DNA of 64,000 bases, from contig CP116227.1 in assembly GCA_038184435.1 (NCBI GenBank), forward strand, positions 2,075,501 through 2,139,500. The letters run 5' to 3'. The notes under the pieces were generated by a model. It saw nothing but the letters and a program-made list of their open reading frames with translations, was not told where the DNA came from and made no database searches. Below are positions 18,605 to 26,210 of the stretch, in pieces. Positions within the stretch are counted from its first letter, which is position 1; each line of letters opens with the position of its first letter. Source of the DNA: Nocardioides alkalitolerans (GTDB taxonomy: Bacteria; Actinomycetota; Actinomycetes; Propionibacteriales; Nocardioidaceae). Made by a program: the position numbers and the translations under genes.

Positions 18605-18630
18605 CCTTGTCTGCTGGAGAGTGGACAAGG
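18605..18630 (-). promoter_or_regulatory. Hairpin in the groEL 5' leader
   Basis: CCTTGTC (18605-18611) and GACAAGG (18624-18630) are perfect complements with a 12-nt loop, ending 15 bp before the groEL start. It may influence mRNA stability or initiation. No function is shown. Confidence 0.45.
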
Positions 18631-18730
18631 CCCGGGTGGCCGCCCGCGACGGACGATCAGGCCGACCGGCGGACCCTTCCCGCCGTCGCTGCTGACCTCG
18701 ACCCCACCGAGCCGGGTTGCTGCACGTTCG

Positions 18731-18757
18731 TTGTCACTCTCATGAGGAGAGTGCCAG
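18731..18757 (-). promoter_or_regulatory. CIRCE operator 1 (groEL-proximal)
   Basis: TTGTCACTC, 9 bp, GAGTGCCAG: the CIRCE layout (consensus TTAGCACTC-N9-GAGTGCTAA) with intact inner CACTC/GAGTG cores and diverged outer bases. HrcA normally binds this site to repress groEL. Confidence 0.85.
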
Positions 18758-18765
18758 CGTCATGT

Positions 18766-18792
18766 TTAGCACTCGCCCCCTGCGAGTGCAAG
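18766..18792 (-). promoter_or_regulatory. CIRCE operator 2 (groEL-distal)
   Basis: TTAGCACTC, 9 bp, GAGTGCAAG. The left arm matches the CIRCE consensus perfectly and the right arm matches at its first six bases. It lies 8 bp from the first site and 7 bp past the end of the ATP-grasp gene. Confidence 0.88.
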
Positions 18793-18799
18793 CAGCAGG

Positions 18800-19684
18800 T
18801 CAGCCGATGCGGGCGGCCACCAGGTCGGCGAAGTGGCCCGCCATCGCCGGTGCGACGTCGAGGTAGAGGCCCGGTTCGATCGCCTCCACCTCGCTGACCG
18901 CCCAGCGGTCGTCGTGGCGCAGGAGGTCGATCCGGGCGTAGTCCAACCGCTCCCCGCCCAGCTGCTCGGCAGCACGCACGGCGGCGATGGCCGTCGCGGC
19001 CAGGTCAGCGTCCAGGGGTACGGCGCGGGAGGAGCCCCCGAAGTGCTCGTGCACCCGGATCTCGTCGCCCGCCGGCACCTTGTCGACCTGGAGCACCGGC
19101 GTCCCGTCGAGCACGAAGACGGAGATCTCGCCGTCGGTGCGCACCGAGGCGACGAGCGGCTGCACCACCCACGGCGCCGCCCCCAGCCCCTCCAGACGGG
19201 GGTCGTCGGCGGAATCCGCCAGCACGACCCCGAGACCGCCGGCGCCCGTCGCCGGCTTGACGACGACGGAGCCCCACTCCGCCGTCGCCTCCCGCAGCAC
19301 CGGCAGCAGGGTCGCGTCGCCGAGCGTGCGGGTCGGCACCGTCGGCACCTGGTCACCGAGCGCCACCAGGTAGGACTTGTCCGCGTTCCAGGCGAACGTC
19401 TCCGGGCCGTTCAGCACGCGGGTGAGCGCCGCCGTACGCCGCGCCCACGCCAGGAACTCCGGGAGCCGCCGATGGTAGTCCCACGTCGAGCGCACGGCGA
19501 CGAGGTCAGCGGCCGACCAGTCGACGTCGGCGTCGTCCCAGACGGCCCAGGCGGCATCGATCCCGCGCTCCGCGAGCGCGGTGAGGAGCAGGTCGCCACC
19601 GTCCTCGCCGGTCGGGGCCAGCTGGTAGGTGGCGAGGAGGACCCGCGGGCGGGGCGAGGTGTCGGTGGGCACGGAGGAGGTCAC
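18800..19684 (-). CDS. ATP-grasp protein (RimK/DcsG-like)
   Basis: 294 residues from GTG 19684 (GTG 19672 is possible). About residues 100-290 form an ATP-grasp fold. GSVVVKPATGAGGLGVVLA is the glycine-rich lid, WVVQPLVASVRTDGEISVFVLDG the adenine-binding and acid pair strand, and YARIDLLRHDDRWAVSEVEAIEPGLYL the Mg-binding region with D, E and the usual N replaced by a glutamate-rich E-x-E-x-I-E-P. It resembles the cycloserine-type DcsG and RimK/glutathione-synthetase ligases, which form amide or ester bonds through an acyl phosphate. Substrate unknown; it lies 34 bp after the SGNH hydrolase gene on the same strand. Confidence 0.8.
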   Translation of the reverse strand: MTSSVPTDTSPRPRVLLATYQLAPTGEDGGDLLLTALAERGIDAAWAVWDDADVDWSAADLVAVRSTWDYHRRLPEFLAWARRTAALTRVLNGPETFAWNADKSYLVALGDQVPTVPTRTLGDATLLPVLREATAEWGSVVVKPATGAGGLGVVLADSADDPRLEGLGAAPWVVQPLVASVRTDGEISVFVLDGTPVLQVDKVPAGDEIRVHEHFGGSSRAVPLDADLAATAIAAVRAAEQLGGERLDYARIDLLRHDDRWAVSEVEAIEPGLYLDVAPAMAGHFADLVAARIG

Positions 19685-19718
19685 GCGGCCGAGGTTAGGG
19701 CGTCGGGACCAGCCGGGC

Positions 19719-20666
19719 TCACGCCTCCCGGCGGTCGAAACCGCTGCCGTCGACCTGGTCGTCGATCCCCCAGTCGTCGTGGCCGACGTCGGGCATCGCG
19801 CGGAGGTGGGGGCGCTCGGCCGGCGCTTCCTCCGCCACCGCGGGCGCGTGGTGGCCGAACGGCACGGCGTCGACCTCGCCCAGCGCGGCGAGCACGGAGG
19901 GCAGCACGGCCTTGGCGGTCCGCTTGTAGCCGGCGGCGCTGGGGTGGAACCGGTCGAGGCTGAACATCTCGTCGGGGTTGGTGATGAAGAACGGGCCGAC
20001 GACGTCGGCGAGCGACACCGCCCACGCGCCTGCACCGAGGGCGGCCTCCCGCTGGGCGGCGGCGAGCTGGCGCGACGCCCGCGACCCCAGCGACCGCAAC
20101 GGCTGGGGCACCGGCCGCAGCGCCCCCAGGTCGGGGCAGGTGCCCACGACGACCCGCGTGCCGCGGGCCGTCAACGCCTCGATCGTCTCGCGCAGGTGCC
20201 GCGCCGACTCCGCGACCGGCACACGGTGCGTCACGTCGTTGCCGCCGACGACGACGACGGCGACGTCCGCGGCGTACGTCGCCGGGAGCGCCCCCAGCTG
20301 CTCGGCCAGCATGCTCGACTCGGCCCCCACCCGCGCTCCGGTGCGGAGCCGGACGGGACGCTCGGTGCTCCGCGCGACGTGCTTCGCGAGCCGGGCGCCG
20401 AAGGTGTCGCCCGGCACCTCGGCCCCCAGGCCCGCCGCGATCGAGTCGCCGAGCACGAGGAGCTCGACCGGGCGGCCGCCGTACCGCTTCTTGTAGACCT
20501 TGTCGGCGTCGAGGGCCTGCTCCCCCAGCGGCTTGCCGATGAGGCGTCGGGCCGTGGCGGCCTGGCGCTTGAGGATCGACCTCCCGCCGTACCCGACAGC
20601 GACACCGACCCCACCAGCAGCGGTCGCGACGGCCAGGGCCGCGCGCGCCTTCGACGTTGCAGACAT
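19719..20666 (-). CDS. SGNH/GDSL-family esterase
   Basis: 315 residues from ATG 20666. After a hydrophobic N-terminal segment (about 6-27, likely a membrane anchor or signal), block I GDSIAAGLGAE carries the nucleophile Ser, VVVVGGNDVTH is block III with Asn, and DRFHPSAAGYKRTA is block V with the Asp and His. These are the four SGNH blocks of lipases and acyl-esterases. The C-terminal ~60 residues are His/Pro/Asp-rich and unstructured. It could deacylate lipids or polysaccharides at the envelope; this is inferred. Confidence 0.87.
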   Translation of the reverse strand: MSATSKARAALAVATAAGGVGVAVGYGGRSILKRQAATARRLIGKPLGEQALDADKVYKKRYGGRPVELLVLGDSIAAGLGAEVPGDTFGARLAKHVARSTERPVRLRTGARVGAESSMLAEQLGALPATYAADVAVVVVGGNDVTHRVPVAESARHLRETIEALTARGTRVVVGTCPDLGALRPVPQPLRSLGSRASRQLAAAQREAALGAGAWAVSLADVVGPFFITNPDEMFSLDRFHPSAAGYKRTAKAVLPSVLAALGEVDAVPFGHHAPAVAEEAPAERPHLRAMPDVGHDDWGIDDQVDGSGFDRREA

Positions 20667-20767
20667 GGGTCCTTGGATGCCCGACCAGCACGAGCACGAG
20701 GTGAACAGCACGCCAACCCCGGCCGCCCTGGCCGCGACGGTTGGTGGGGCCGGACCGGGGTGGCACT

Positions 20768-20787
20768 TTCCCCGGTCAGCCGGGGAA
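20768..20787. repeat. CCCCGG palindrome, copy 1
   Basis: TTCCCCGG-TCAG-CCGGGGAA, a perfect 8-bp stem. An identical 20-mer recurs at 20830-20849. Both lie downstream of metO on the minus strand, so one or both may act as terminators. Confidence 0.7.
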
Positions 20788-20791
20788 CACG

Positions 20792-20825
20792 CCACTTAGA
20801 CCATCAAATTTGATGGTCCAAGTGG
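20792..20825. repeat. 34-bp near-perfect palindrome
   Basis: A perfect 20-bp central palindrome (20799-20818; left half GACCATCAAA) extended by complementary CCACTT and AAGTGG flanks. It lies between the two CCCCGG palindromes. The half-site GACCATCAA recurs at 20861 and 20881, so it may be a protein-binding motif. Confidence 0.7.
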
Positions 20826-20829
20826 TTGG

Positions 20830-20849
20830 TTCCCCGGTCAGCCGGGGAA
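20830..20849. repeat. CCCCGG palindrome, copy 2
   Basis: Exact repeat of the 20768-20787 stem-loop, 62 bp further along, immediately before the tandem GACCATCAA repeats. Confidence 0.7.
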
Positions 20850-20855
20850 CCGACA

Positions 20856-20895
20856 GCTTTGACCATCAACCGACCGCTTTGACCATCAACCGACC
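20856..20895. repeat. Two exact 20-bp tandem repeats downstream of metO
   Basis: The unit GCTTTGACCATCAACCGACC occurs twice head to tail (20856-20875, 20876-20895). Each holds the TTGACCATCAA motif seen in the adjacent 34-bp palindrome. Confidence 0.8.
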
Positions 20896-20916
20896 GGTGA
20901 GGGTTGGGCGGGCGGG

Positions 20917-21192
20917 TCAGCCCCCGGCGACGGCCGGGATGATCGAGACCTGGGCGCCGGGGGCGGTCGGGGTCGCGAGGTCGTCGAGGAACCGCACGTC
21001 CTCGTTGCCGACGTACACGTTGACGAACCGGCGGAGGTCCCCGTCGTCGTCGAGCACGCGCGCCTTGATGCCGGGGTGGTGCGCGTCGAGGTCGTCGATG
21101 ACCTCGGCCAAGGTGGCGCCGGAGGCCTCGACCTCGGACGCGCCGCCCGTGTAGGTGCGCAGGATGGTCGGGATGCGGACGGAGATCGACAC
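20917..21192 (-). CDS. metO: MoaD/ThiS-like sulfur-carrier protein, probable MetO
   Basis: 91 residues from GTG 21192, with GAGG correctly spaced. It has the ubiquitin-like beta-grasp fold of MoaD/ThiS and ends in Gly-Gly (IIPAVAGG), the tail that is adenylylated and converted to a thiocarboxylate. The segment HHPGIKARVLDDDGDLRRFV resembles CysO/MoaD-like carriers. It lies 31 bp after the threonine-synthase-like gene under the same SAM riboswitch. In Streptomyces the MetO carrier delivers sulfur to MetM to make homocysteine from O-phosphohomoserine, and the context here matches. An E1-like activating enzyme is not in the window. Alternative: a carrier for thiamine, molybdopterin or cysteine. 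Confidence 0.85.
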   Translation of the reverse strand: MSISVRIPTILRTYTGGASEVEASGATLAEVIDDLDAHHPGIKARVLDDDGDLRRFVNVYVGNEDVRFLDDLATPTAPGAQVSIIPAVAGG

Positions 21193-21223
21193 GGAGTACC
21201 TCGGCTTCGGCGGGAGGGGTCGG

Positions 21224-22528
21224 TCAGGCGAGACCGGTGGCGGCGAACGCGGCGTACGTCGGCGCGATCGTCGCGGCGGGCGCGACCCGGTCGGCGACGG
21301 CGTCGAGTGTCTTGAGGCCGTGACCGGTGTTGATGACGACGGTCTCGAGGGAGGTGTCGAGCTGGCCGGTCTCGACGAGCTTCTTGAGGACGCCGACGGT
21401 GGTGCCGCCCGCGGTCTCCGTGAAGATGCCCTCGGTCCGGGCGAGCAGCACGATGGCCTCGCGCACCTCGTCGTCGCTGATGTCCTCCACGACACCGCCC
21501 GTGCGGCGGCAGACGTCGAGCACGTAGGGGCCGTCGGCGGGGTTGCCGATGGCCAGCGACTTGGCGATGGTGTCCGGCTTGACCGGCCGCACGACCTTCT
21601 TGCCGTCCTTGAACGCGGCGGACACGGGCGAGCAGCCGGTGGCCTGGGCGCCGAAGATCTTGTAGGGCTTGTCCTCGACGAGACCGAGCTTGATGAGCTC
21701 GGAGAAGGCCTTGTCCACCTTGGTGAGCTGCGAGCCCGAGGCGACGGGGATGACGACCTGGTCGGGCAGGCGCCAGCCGAGCTGCTCGGCGATCTCGTAG
21801 CCGAGCGTCTTCGAGCCCTCGGCGTAGAACGGCCGCACGTTGACGTTGACGAACGCCCAGCCGTCCTCCTCGCCCGCGATCTCGGAGGCCAGCTTGTTGA
21901 CGTCGTCGTAGTTGCCCTCGACGGCGACGAGCGAGTCGGTGAAGACGGCCGAGTTGATGACCTTGGGCGTCTCGAGGTTGCTGGGGATGAACACGACGGT
22001 CTTGATGCCGGCGCGGGCGCCGGCCGCGGCGACGGCATTGGCCAGGTTGCCGGTGGAGGGGCAGGCGAAGACGCGGCTGCCGAGCTCGCGGGCGGCGCTC
22101 AGCGCGCAGGCGACGACGCGGTCCTTGAACGAGTTCGTGGGGTTGGTCGAGTCGTCCTTCACCCACAGCTTCTCGAGGCCGAGCGTGGCGGCGAGGTTCT
22201 TGGCCTCGAGCAGCCGGGTGAACCCGGGCTCGGTGTTGGGGCTGGTCTCGATGTCGGTCGGCACCGGCAGCAGCGCCTTGTAGCGCCAGATGTTGCGCGG
22301 GCCGGCCTCGATCTCCGCGCGGGTCACCGCGGGGAACTCGTAGGCGACCTCGAGGGGACCGAAGCACTCGGGACAGGCGTAGAAGGGACCGAGGTCCACC
22401 TGGTGGCCGCACTCGCGACAGGCGAGGGCCGTGGCGTTGCCGAACGCACCCTCCCGGAGGCCGTGACCGGGCGTGGCCTCGGCGTTCTCGGCGGGGGCGG
22501 GGCTGGTCTCGACGACAGACGTGCTCAT
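21224..22528 (-). CDS. metM: Threonine synthase-family PLP enzyme, probable MetM homocysteine synthase (often annotated thrC)
   Basis: 434 residues. An N-terminal zinc-ribbon (CRECG at about residue 37 and CPEC about 13 residues on) precedes the fold-type II PLP core: Schiff-base lysine in NPTNSFKDR, phosphate loop ETAGGTTVGV and the ACPSTGNLANAVAA asparagine loop. General annotation is threonine synthase (O-phosphohomoserine to threonine). A SAM-I riboswitch in the leader and a Gly-Gly sulfur carrier directly downstream fit better with MetM, the Streptomyces enzyme that turns O-phosphohomoserine plus carrier thiocarboxylate into homocysteine. The AGGAGGAGG ribosome-binding site abuts the riboswitch. 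Family assignment is firm; the exact reaction is inferred from context. Confidence 0.85.
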   Translation of the reverse strand: MSTSVVETSPAPAENAEATPGHGLREGAFGNATALACRECGHQVDLGPFYACPECFGPLEVAYEFPAVTRAEIEAGPRNIWRYKALLPVPTDIETSPNTEPGFTRLLEAKNLAATLGLEKLWVKDDSTNPTNSFKDRVVACALSAARELGSRVFACPSTGNLANAVAAAGARAGIKTVVFIPSNLETPKVINSAVFTDSLVAVEGNYDDVNKLASEIAGEEDGWAFVNVNVRPFYAEGSKTLGYEIAEQLGWRLPDQVVIPVASGSQLTKVDKAFSELIKLGLVEDKPYKIFGAQATGCSPVSAAFKDGKKVVRPVKPDTIAKSLAIGNPADGPYVLDVCRRTGGVVEDISDDEVREAIVLLARTEGIFTETAGGTTVGVLKKLVETGQLDTSLETVVINTGHGLKTLDAVADRVAPAATIAPTYAAFAATGLA

Positions 22529-22539
22529 GAGTCCTCCTC

Positions 22540-22674
22540 CTCATCTTCCCCGCGGCGACGGTCGCCGTGGGCGGATTTGGCACCGTTTCCACGACCGCCG
22601 CAATGGTGCGGCGGGGAGTTCGTGGCGGTTGCCGGGACGTCGACGGGCCGTTCCCTCAGTCCCTCTCGATGAGC
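22540..22674 (-). ncRNA. SAM-I (S-box) riboswitch
   Basis: Reading the minus strand, P1 opens with CTCATC (22673-22668) and closes with GATGAG (22545-22540). Between them are the conserved GAGGGACTGAGGGAACGGCC, the CCCGGCAACC strand, a CCGCCGCACCATTGCGGCGG hairpin and the hallmark GGTGCCAAATCC. The P1 closing strand runs straight into the GGAGGAGG ribosome-binding site, so control is probably at translation initiation: SAM binding should stabilise P1 and hinder ribosome access. The regulated operon is metM-metO. Confidence 0.93.
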
Positions 22675-22682
22675 TGTGCGTC

Positions 22683-22713
22683 AGGTTAGGAGGACGCCGC
22701 GGCGCGGGGCCAA
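22683..22713 (-). promoter_or_regulatory. Candidate promoter of the riboswitch-metM-metO operon
   Basis: On the minus strand, TTGGCC (22713-22708) and TAACCT (22688-22683) are 19 bp apart. A start point about 7 bases on (near 22676) would place the mRNA 5' end exactly at the beginning of the riboswitch P1 helix. Spacing is long, so this is tentative. Confidence 0.4.
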
Positions 22714-22798
22714 TCCCGGTCCCGCGATGTGGGACGCGGCGCCACATGTTGAGATGGTGGCGGGCGCGGCTCCGCCCCCGAGCCGGGTACGGCGCGGA

Positions 22799-23644
22799 TC
22801 AGGTACGCACGGAGGCCGCGTCGGCCGTGAGGCGACGCAGCAGGTCGAGCACCCCGTCGGGGCCCTCGACGACGACGTCGGCCAGGTCGGCCAGCGCGCT
22901 CTCCTCGTCGGAGGCCGAGGCCACCAGCAGCGTCGGGAGGCCCTGGTCACGGAGCTCGGCGACGGCGTGGAAGGCCTCGACGTCGCCGAGGTCGTCGCCA
23001 CCGAAGAGGAAGCCGCCGGCCCGCGTCTCGCGCACGAGGATCTTCACGGCCTCGCCCTTGTGCATGCCGGGCGAGCGCACCTCGATGACGTTGCGGCCCG
23101 GCTCGACGCCGAGGTCGTGGGTGGCCGCGAGCTCGGTCACGAGGGGCAGCAGCCGGTCGTAGGCAGCCTGCGGGTCCTCGAGCCGACGGGTGTGGACGGC
23201 GATCGCGAGGCCCTTCTCCTCGACGTACGCGTCCTCGGCCTTGGCGGTGCGCAGCACCTTCGGCAGGCCGAGCAGGAACGACGCCAGCCCGTGGGGCGGC
23301 CGCGGGGAGCGCACGCGGCGGTCCTGGGTGTCCCAGCGCTCGTTGCCGTACTGCCCGAACACGTAGAGGTCGCTGCCCGCGTCGTGCACCAGCTCGCCCA
23401 CCTCGTCGAGGCCGCCGAGCGCGAGCACCTGGCGCGCGGGGCGGCCGGTCACGACGGCGACCGCGCGCACGTGGACGGCGAGGTCGACGAGCACCCCGGG
23501 GGCCTCGTCGTGGATGTGGGCGGCGGCGGGGTCGTCGACGATCGGCGACAGGGTGCCGTCGAAGTCGAGCGCGATCACGGAACGCGCGGCCACGCGCACG
23601 AGCTCGTCGTAGCGGCGCGATGCCTCCGCCGAGGTGAACTGCAT
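22799..23644 (-). CDS. otsB: Trehalose-6-phosphate phosphatase
   Basis: 281 residues from ATG 23644. It is a HAD-superfamily enzyme with motif I ALDFDGTLSPIV (nucleophile and acid Asp), the threonine motif VVTGRPARQV, a Lys in GMHKGEAV and motif IV FGGDDLGDVEAF. The cap segment ending RNVIEVRSPGMHKG is typical of OtsB. It converts trehalose-6-phosphate to trehalose in the cytoplasm. Its partner otsA lies about 1.1 kb away on the other strand, separated by the LytR_C and DUF3263 genes. Confidence 0.93.
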   Translation of the reverse strand: MQFTSAEASRRYDELVRVAARSVIALDFDGTLSPIVDDPAAAHIHDEAPGVLVDLAVHVRAVAVVTGRPARQVLALGGLDEVGELVHDAGSDLYVFGQYGNERWDTQDRRVRSPRPPHGLASFLLGLPKVLRTAKAEDAYVEEKGLAIAVHTRRLEDPQAAYDRLLPLVTELAATHDLGVEPGRNVIEVRSPGMHKGEAVKILVRETRAGGFLFGGDDLGDVEAFHAVAELRDQGLPTLLVASASDEESALADLADVVVEGPDGVLDLLRRLTADAASVRT

Positions 23645-23720
23645 GGCGCCTATCGAAGCACGCGCAGCGTCCATCCGCCGCACGGACGGCCCTCGTCGCG
23701 GCCCGGCGGTGAGCCAGGTC

Positions 23721-24248
23721 TCAGGAGGCGGAGTAGTCCGACGTCAGGATCACGGTCAGGCGGTCGCCCCGCATGGGGTCCACGGCCGGCATGAGGCGCG
23801 TGATGCCGAGGTCCTCGGCGAGCAGCTGGGCCTGCGCCTCGAGACGCTCGGGGTAGTAGACCGTCGAGCTCGGGATCGTGCCCACCCAGTTGTCGGAGCC
23901 GACGACCTGCCAGCCGGCCGCCGAGGCGGTCTCCCCCGTGCGCGACGCGAGGCCGGCGATCCCGGAGTTGTTGTAGACCTCCACGACGGTCTGCGACTTG
24001 TCGACCTCGGGCTCCTCCGCCGTCGGCGGCGCCGCGGGCTCGGGCTCCTCCGTGGCGGGGGGCTCGGTGGTCGAGGTCACGGCGGGCGCGGCCGCCGAGC
24101 GGATCTCCTCGTCGCCGTCGTCGCCCCCGGTGAAGGCGAAGGCCAGGCCGGCCATCACGACCGCGACGACACTCAGGGCGACGAGCGGTGCCGGGTAGGC
24201 CGCACCCCGCTGGTCACCGGTACGGCGCACGTCCGCGCGACGCGACAT
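23721..24248 (-). CDS. Membrane protein with LytR C-terminal domain (VirR-like)
   Basis: 175 residues from ATG 24248. A basic cytoplasmic start is followed by one membrane helix (about 20-40), a Thr/Glu/Pro-rich linker, and a LytR_C domain from about residue 85. That domain shows VVEVYNNSGIAGLASRTGETASAAGW, the typical V-x-V-x-N-x-S/T-x-x-x-G-L-A motif. LytR_C proteins act at the cell wall; the mycobacterial VirR gene lies next to a DUF3263 gene, as here. It starts 8 bp after the DUF3263 stop, so the two are co-transcribed. Confidence 0.88.
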   Translation of the reverse strand: MSRRADVRRTGDQRGAAYPAPLVALSVVAVVMAGLAFAFTGGDDGDEEIRSAAAPAVTSTTEPPATEEPEPAAPPTAEEPEVDKSQTVVEVYNNSGIAGLASRTGETASAAGWQVVGSDNWVGTIPSSTVYYPERLEAQAQLLAEDLGITRLMPAVDPMRGDRLTVILTSDYSAS

Positions 24249-24256
24249 CGCGGGCC

Positions 24257-24559
24257 TCACGCGTCGAAGCCCAGGCGTCGGGCCGAGCGCTGCCGCTGCC
24301 GCGCCGCCCGGAGGCGGCGCAGGCGACGGACGAGCAGCGGGTCGGCGGCCAGGGCGTCGGGAGAGTCGATGAGCGCGTTGAGCACCTGGTAGTAGCGGGT
24401 CGAGCTCATCGCGAACTTCTCGCGGATCGCCTGCTCCTTGGCCCCGGCGTACTTCCACCAGTGCCGCTCGAACTCGAGGATGTCGAGGTCGCGCTCGGAC
24501 AAGGCAGGGCTCCCGGGGGTGTTCCGCGCATCGGCGGCGACGGCGTTCGCGGCATCCAT
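24257..24559 (-). CDS. DUF3263 helix-turn-helix protein
   Basis: 100 residues from ATG 24559. The family block is clear: LSERDLDILEFERHWWKYAGAKEQ, then REKFAMSSTRYYQVLNALID, a sigma-like helix-turn-helix, and a basic Arg-rich end. DUF3263 is restricted to actinobacteria and its role is unknown. Pairing with the LytR_C gene is conserved. It is divergent from otsA with about 150 bp between, which should hold both promoters. Confidence 0.9.
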   Translation of the reverse strand: MDAANAVAADARNTPGSPALSERDLDILEFERHWWKYAGAKEQAIREKFAMSSTRYYQVLNALIDSPDALAADPLLVRRLRRLRAARQRQRSARRLGFDA

Positions 24560-24711
24560 GGTCAGGACTCCCTCGGAGGATACGGTCCGCCGGCGGCTTC
24601 CGGACGCCCCGGCGGGTGACATCGGCCTCGATCGTACGCGCCGAATGACAGCAGTGTCATTCACTGCGCGGCGTGGCGTGGCGCCTCCCGCGAGCCACTA
24701 GGGTGGACGTC

Positions 24712-26154
24712 GTGGCTCGCACCGGCACGGCAGACCTGGTCATCGTCGCGAACCGACTTCCCGTCGACCGCACGACCAATCCCGACGGCAGCCGCGGGTG
24801 GCGTCGCTCCCCCGGCGGGCTGGTGAGCGCGCTCGAACCGGTGATGCGCTCGGGCGACGGCGCGTGGATCGGCTGGCCCGGCGTCGCCGGCCACGACGAC
24901 CTCGAGCCCTTCGTCGAGGACGGGATGCAGCTCGTCCCCGTCGGGCTCAGCGCCGAGGAGGTCGAGGAGTTCTACGAGGGCTTCTCCAACTCGACCCTCT
25001 GGCCGCTCTACCACGACGTGGTCGCCAAGCCCGAGTTCCACCGCGAGTGGTTCGACTCCTACGTGAAGGTCAACGAGCGCTTCGCCGCCGCGGCGGCCGA
25101 GGTGGCCTCCGAGAACGCGACGGTCTGGGTGCAGGACTACCAGCTGCAGCTCGTCCCCCGGATGCTGCGTGACCTGCGGCCCGACCTGCGCATCGGCTTC
25201 TACCTGCACATCCCGTTCCCCCCGAGCGAGCTCTTCCAGCAGCTGCCGTGGCGCCGCCAGGTGCTCGAGGGCCTCCTCGGCGCCGACCTCGTCGGCTTCC
25301 AGCTGCCGGCCGCGGCGCAGAACTTCATCCGCCTCGTGCGCCAGCGCGTCGGCCACAAGACGCACCGCGACACCGTCTACCTGCCCGACGGTCGCACCGT
25401 GAAGGCCGCTGCCTTCCCCATCAGCATCGACACGGCCGGCTTCGAGGAGCTGGCCCGCTCCGAGAGCGTCGAGCGCCGTGCCCGCGCCATCCGCGAGGCG
25501 CTCGGCAACCCGGCGAAGATCTTCCTCGGCATCGACCGGCTCGACTACACGAAGGGCATCTACGCCCGGCTGCGCGCTTTCTCCGAGCTCATCGCCGACG
25601 GGCACTTCGGGGTCGAGGACGCGGTCTTCGTGCAGGTCGCCACCCCCTCGCGCGAGCGGGTGGAGCAGTACCGCATCCTCCGCGACGAGATCGACCGGCT
25701 CGTGGGACGCATCAACGGCGACCTCGGCCGCATCGGGCGGCCGGCGATCTCCTACCTCCACTCGTCCTACCCGCGCGAGGAGATGGCCGCGCTCTACCGC
25801 GCGGCCGACGTGATGGTCGTGACGCCCTACCGCGACGGCATGAACCTCGTGGCCAAGGAGTACGTCGCGTGCCGCTTCGACAACGACGGGGCGCTCGTGC
25901 TCTCCGAGTTCGCGGGAGCGGCGGAGGAGCTCCGGCAGGCCTGGCTCGTCAACCCCTACGACATCAACGGCATGAAGCAGGCGCTGCTCGCGGCGTACGA
26001 GGCCGACCCCAAGGACCTGAACCGCCGGATGAAGGCGATGCGGCGCACGGTGCGGGAGAAGGACGTCGCCTTCTGGGCCGACCACTTCCTCGAGGAGCTC
26101 GCCGCGACCCGCCCCGACCACGGCAAGCCGCTGCGGCCCGCGCGCAAGTCCTGA
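24712..26154 (+). CDS. otsA: Trehalose-6-phosphate synthase
   Basis: 480 residues, standard length. It is a GT20 enzyme joining UDP-glucose and glucose-6-phosphate. Visible motifs are NRLPVDR at the N-terminus, RRSPGGLVSALEP (glucose-6-phosphate loop), VQDYQLQLVPRMLR, GFYLHIPFPPSE, GIDRLDYTKGI and the C-terminal nucleotide-binding DGMNLVAKEYVA. I prefer GTG 24712 because AGGGTGG lies 5-6 bp upstream; GTG 24703 is possible. It starts the stress-sugar pathway completed by OtsB. Confidence 0.95.
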   Translation: MARTGTADLVIVANRLPVDRTTNPDGSRGWRRSPGGLVSALEPVMRSGDGAWIGWPGVAGHDDLEPFVEDGMQLVPVGLSAEEVEEFYEGFSNSTLWPLYHDVVAKPEFHREWFDSYVKVNERFAAAAAEVASENATVWVQDYQLQLVPRMLRDLRPDLRIGFYLHIPFPPSELFQQLPWRRQVLEGLLGADLVGFQLPAAAQNFIRLVRQRVGHKTHRDTVYLPDGRTVKAAAFPISIDTAGFEELARSESVERRARAIREALGNPAKIFLGIDRLDYTKGIYARLRAFSELIADGHFGVEDAVFVQVATPSRERVEQYRILRDEIDRLVGRINGDLGRIGRPAISYLHSSYPREEMAALYRAADVMVVTPYRDGMNLVAKEYVACRFDNDGALVLSEFAGAAEELRQAWLVNPYDINGMKQALLAAYEADPKDLNRRMKAMRRTVREKDVAFWADHFLEELAATRPDHGKPLRPARKS

Positions 26155-26210
26155 GGAACAGCCTGCGGGACCCTCCCCGCGGGGGGTGACTCGCGAGTAC
26201 CTTTCGGGCC

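Noticed and set aside
20856..20895. Two 20-bp tandem repeats as a minimal CRISPR array
   Set aside because: Units are adjacent without spacers and there are no cas genes; they share a motif with the neighbouring palindrome instead.
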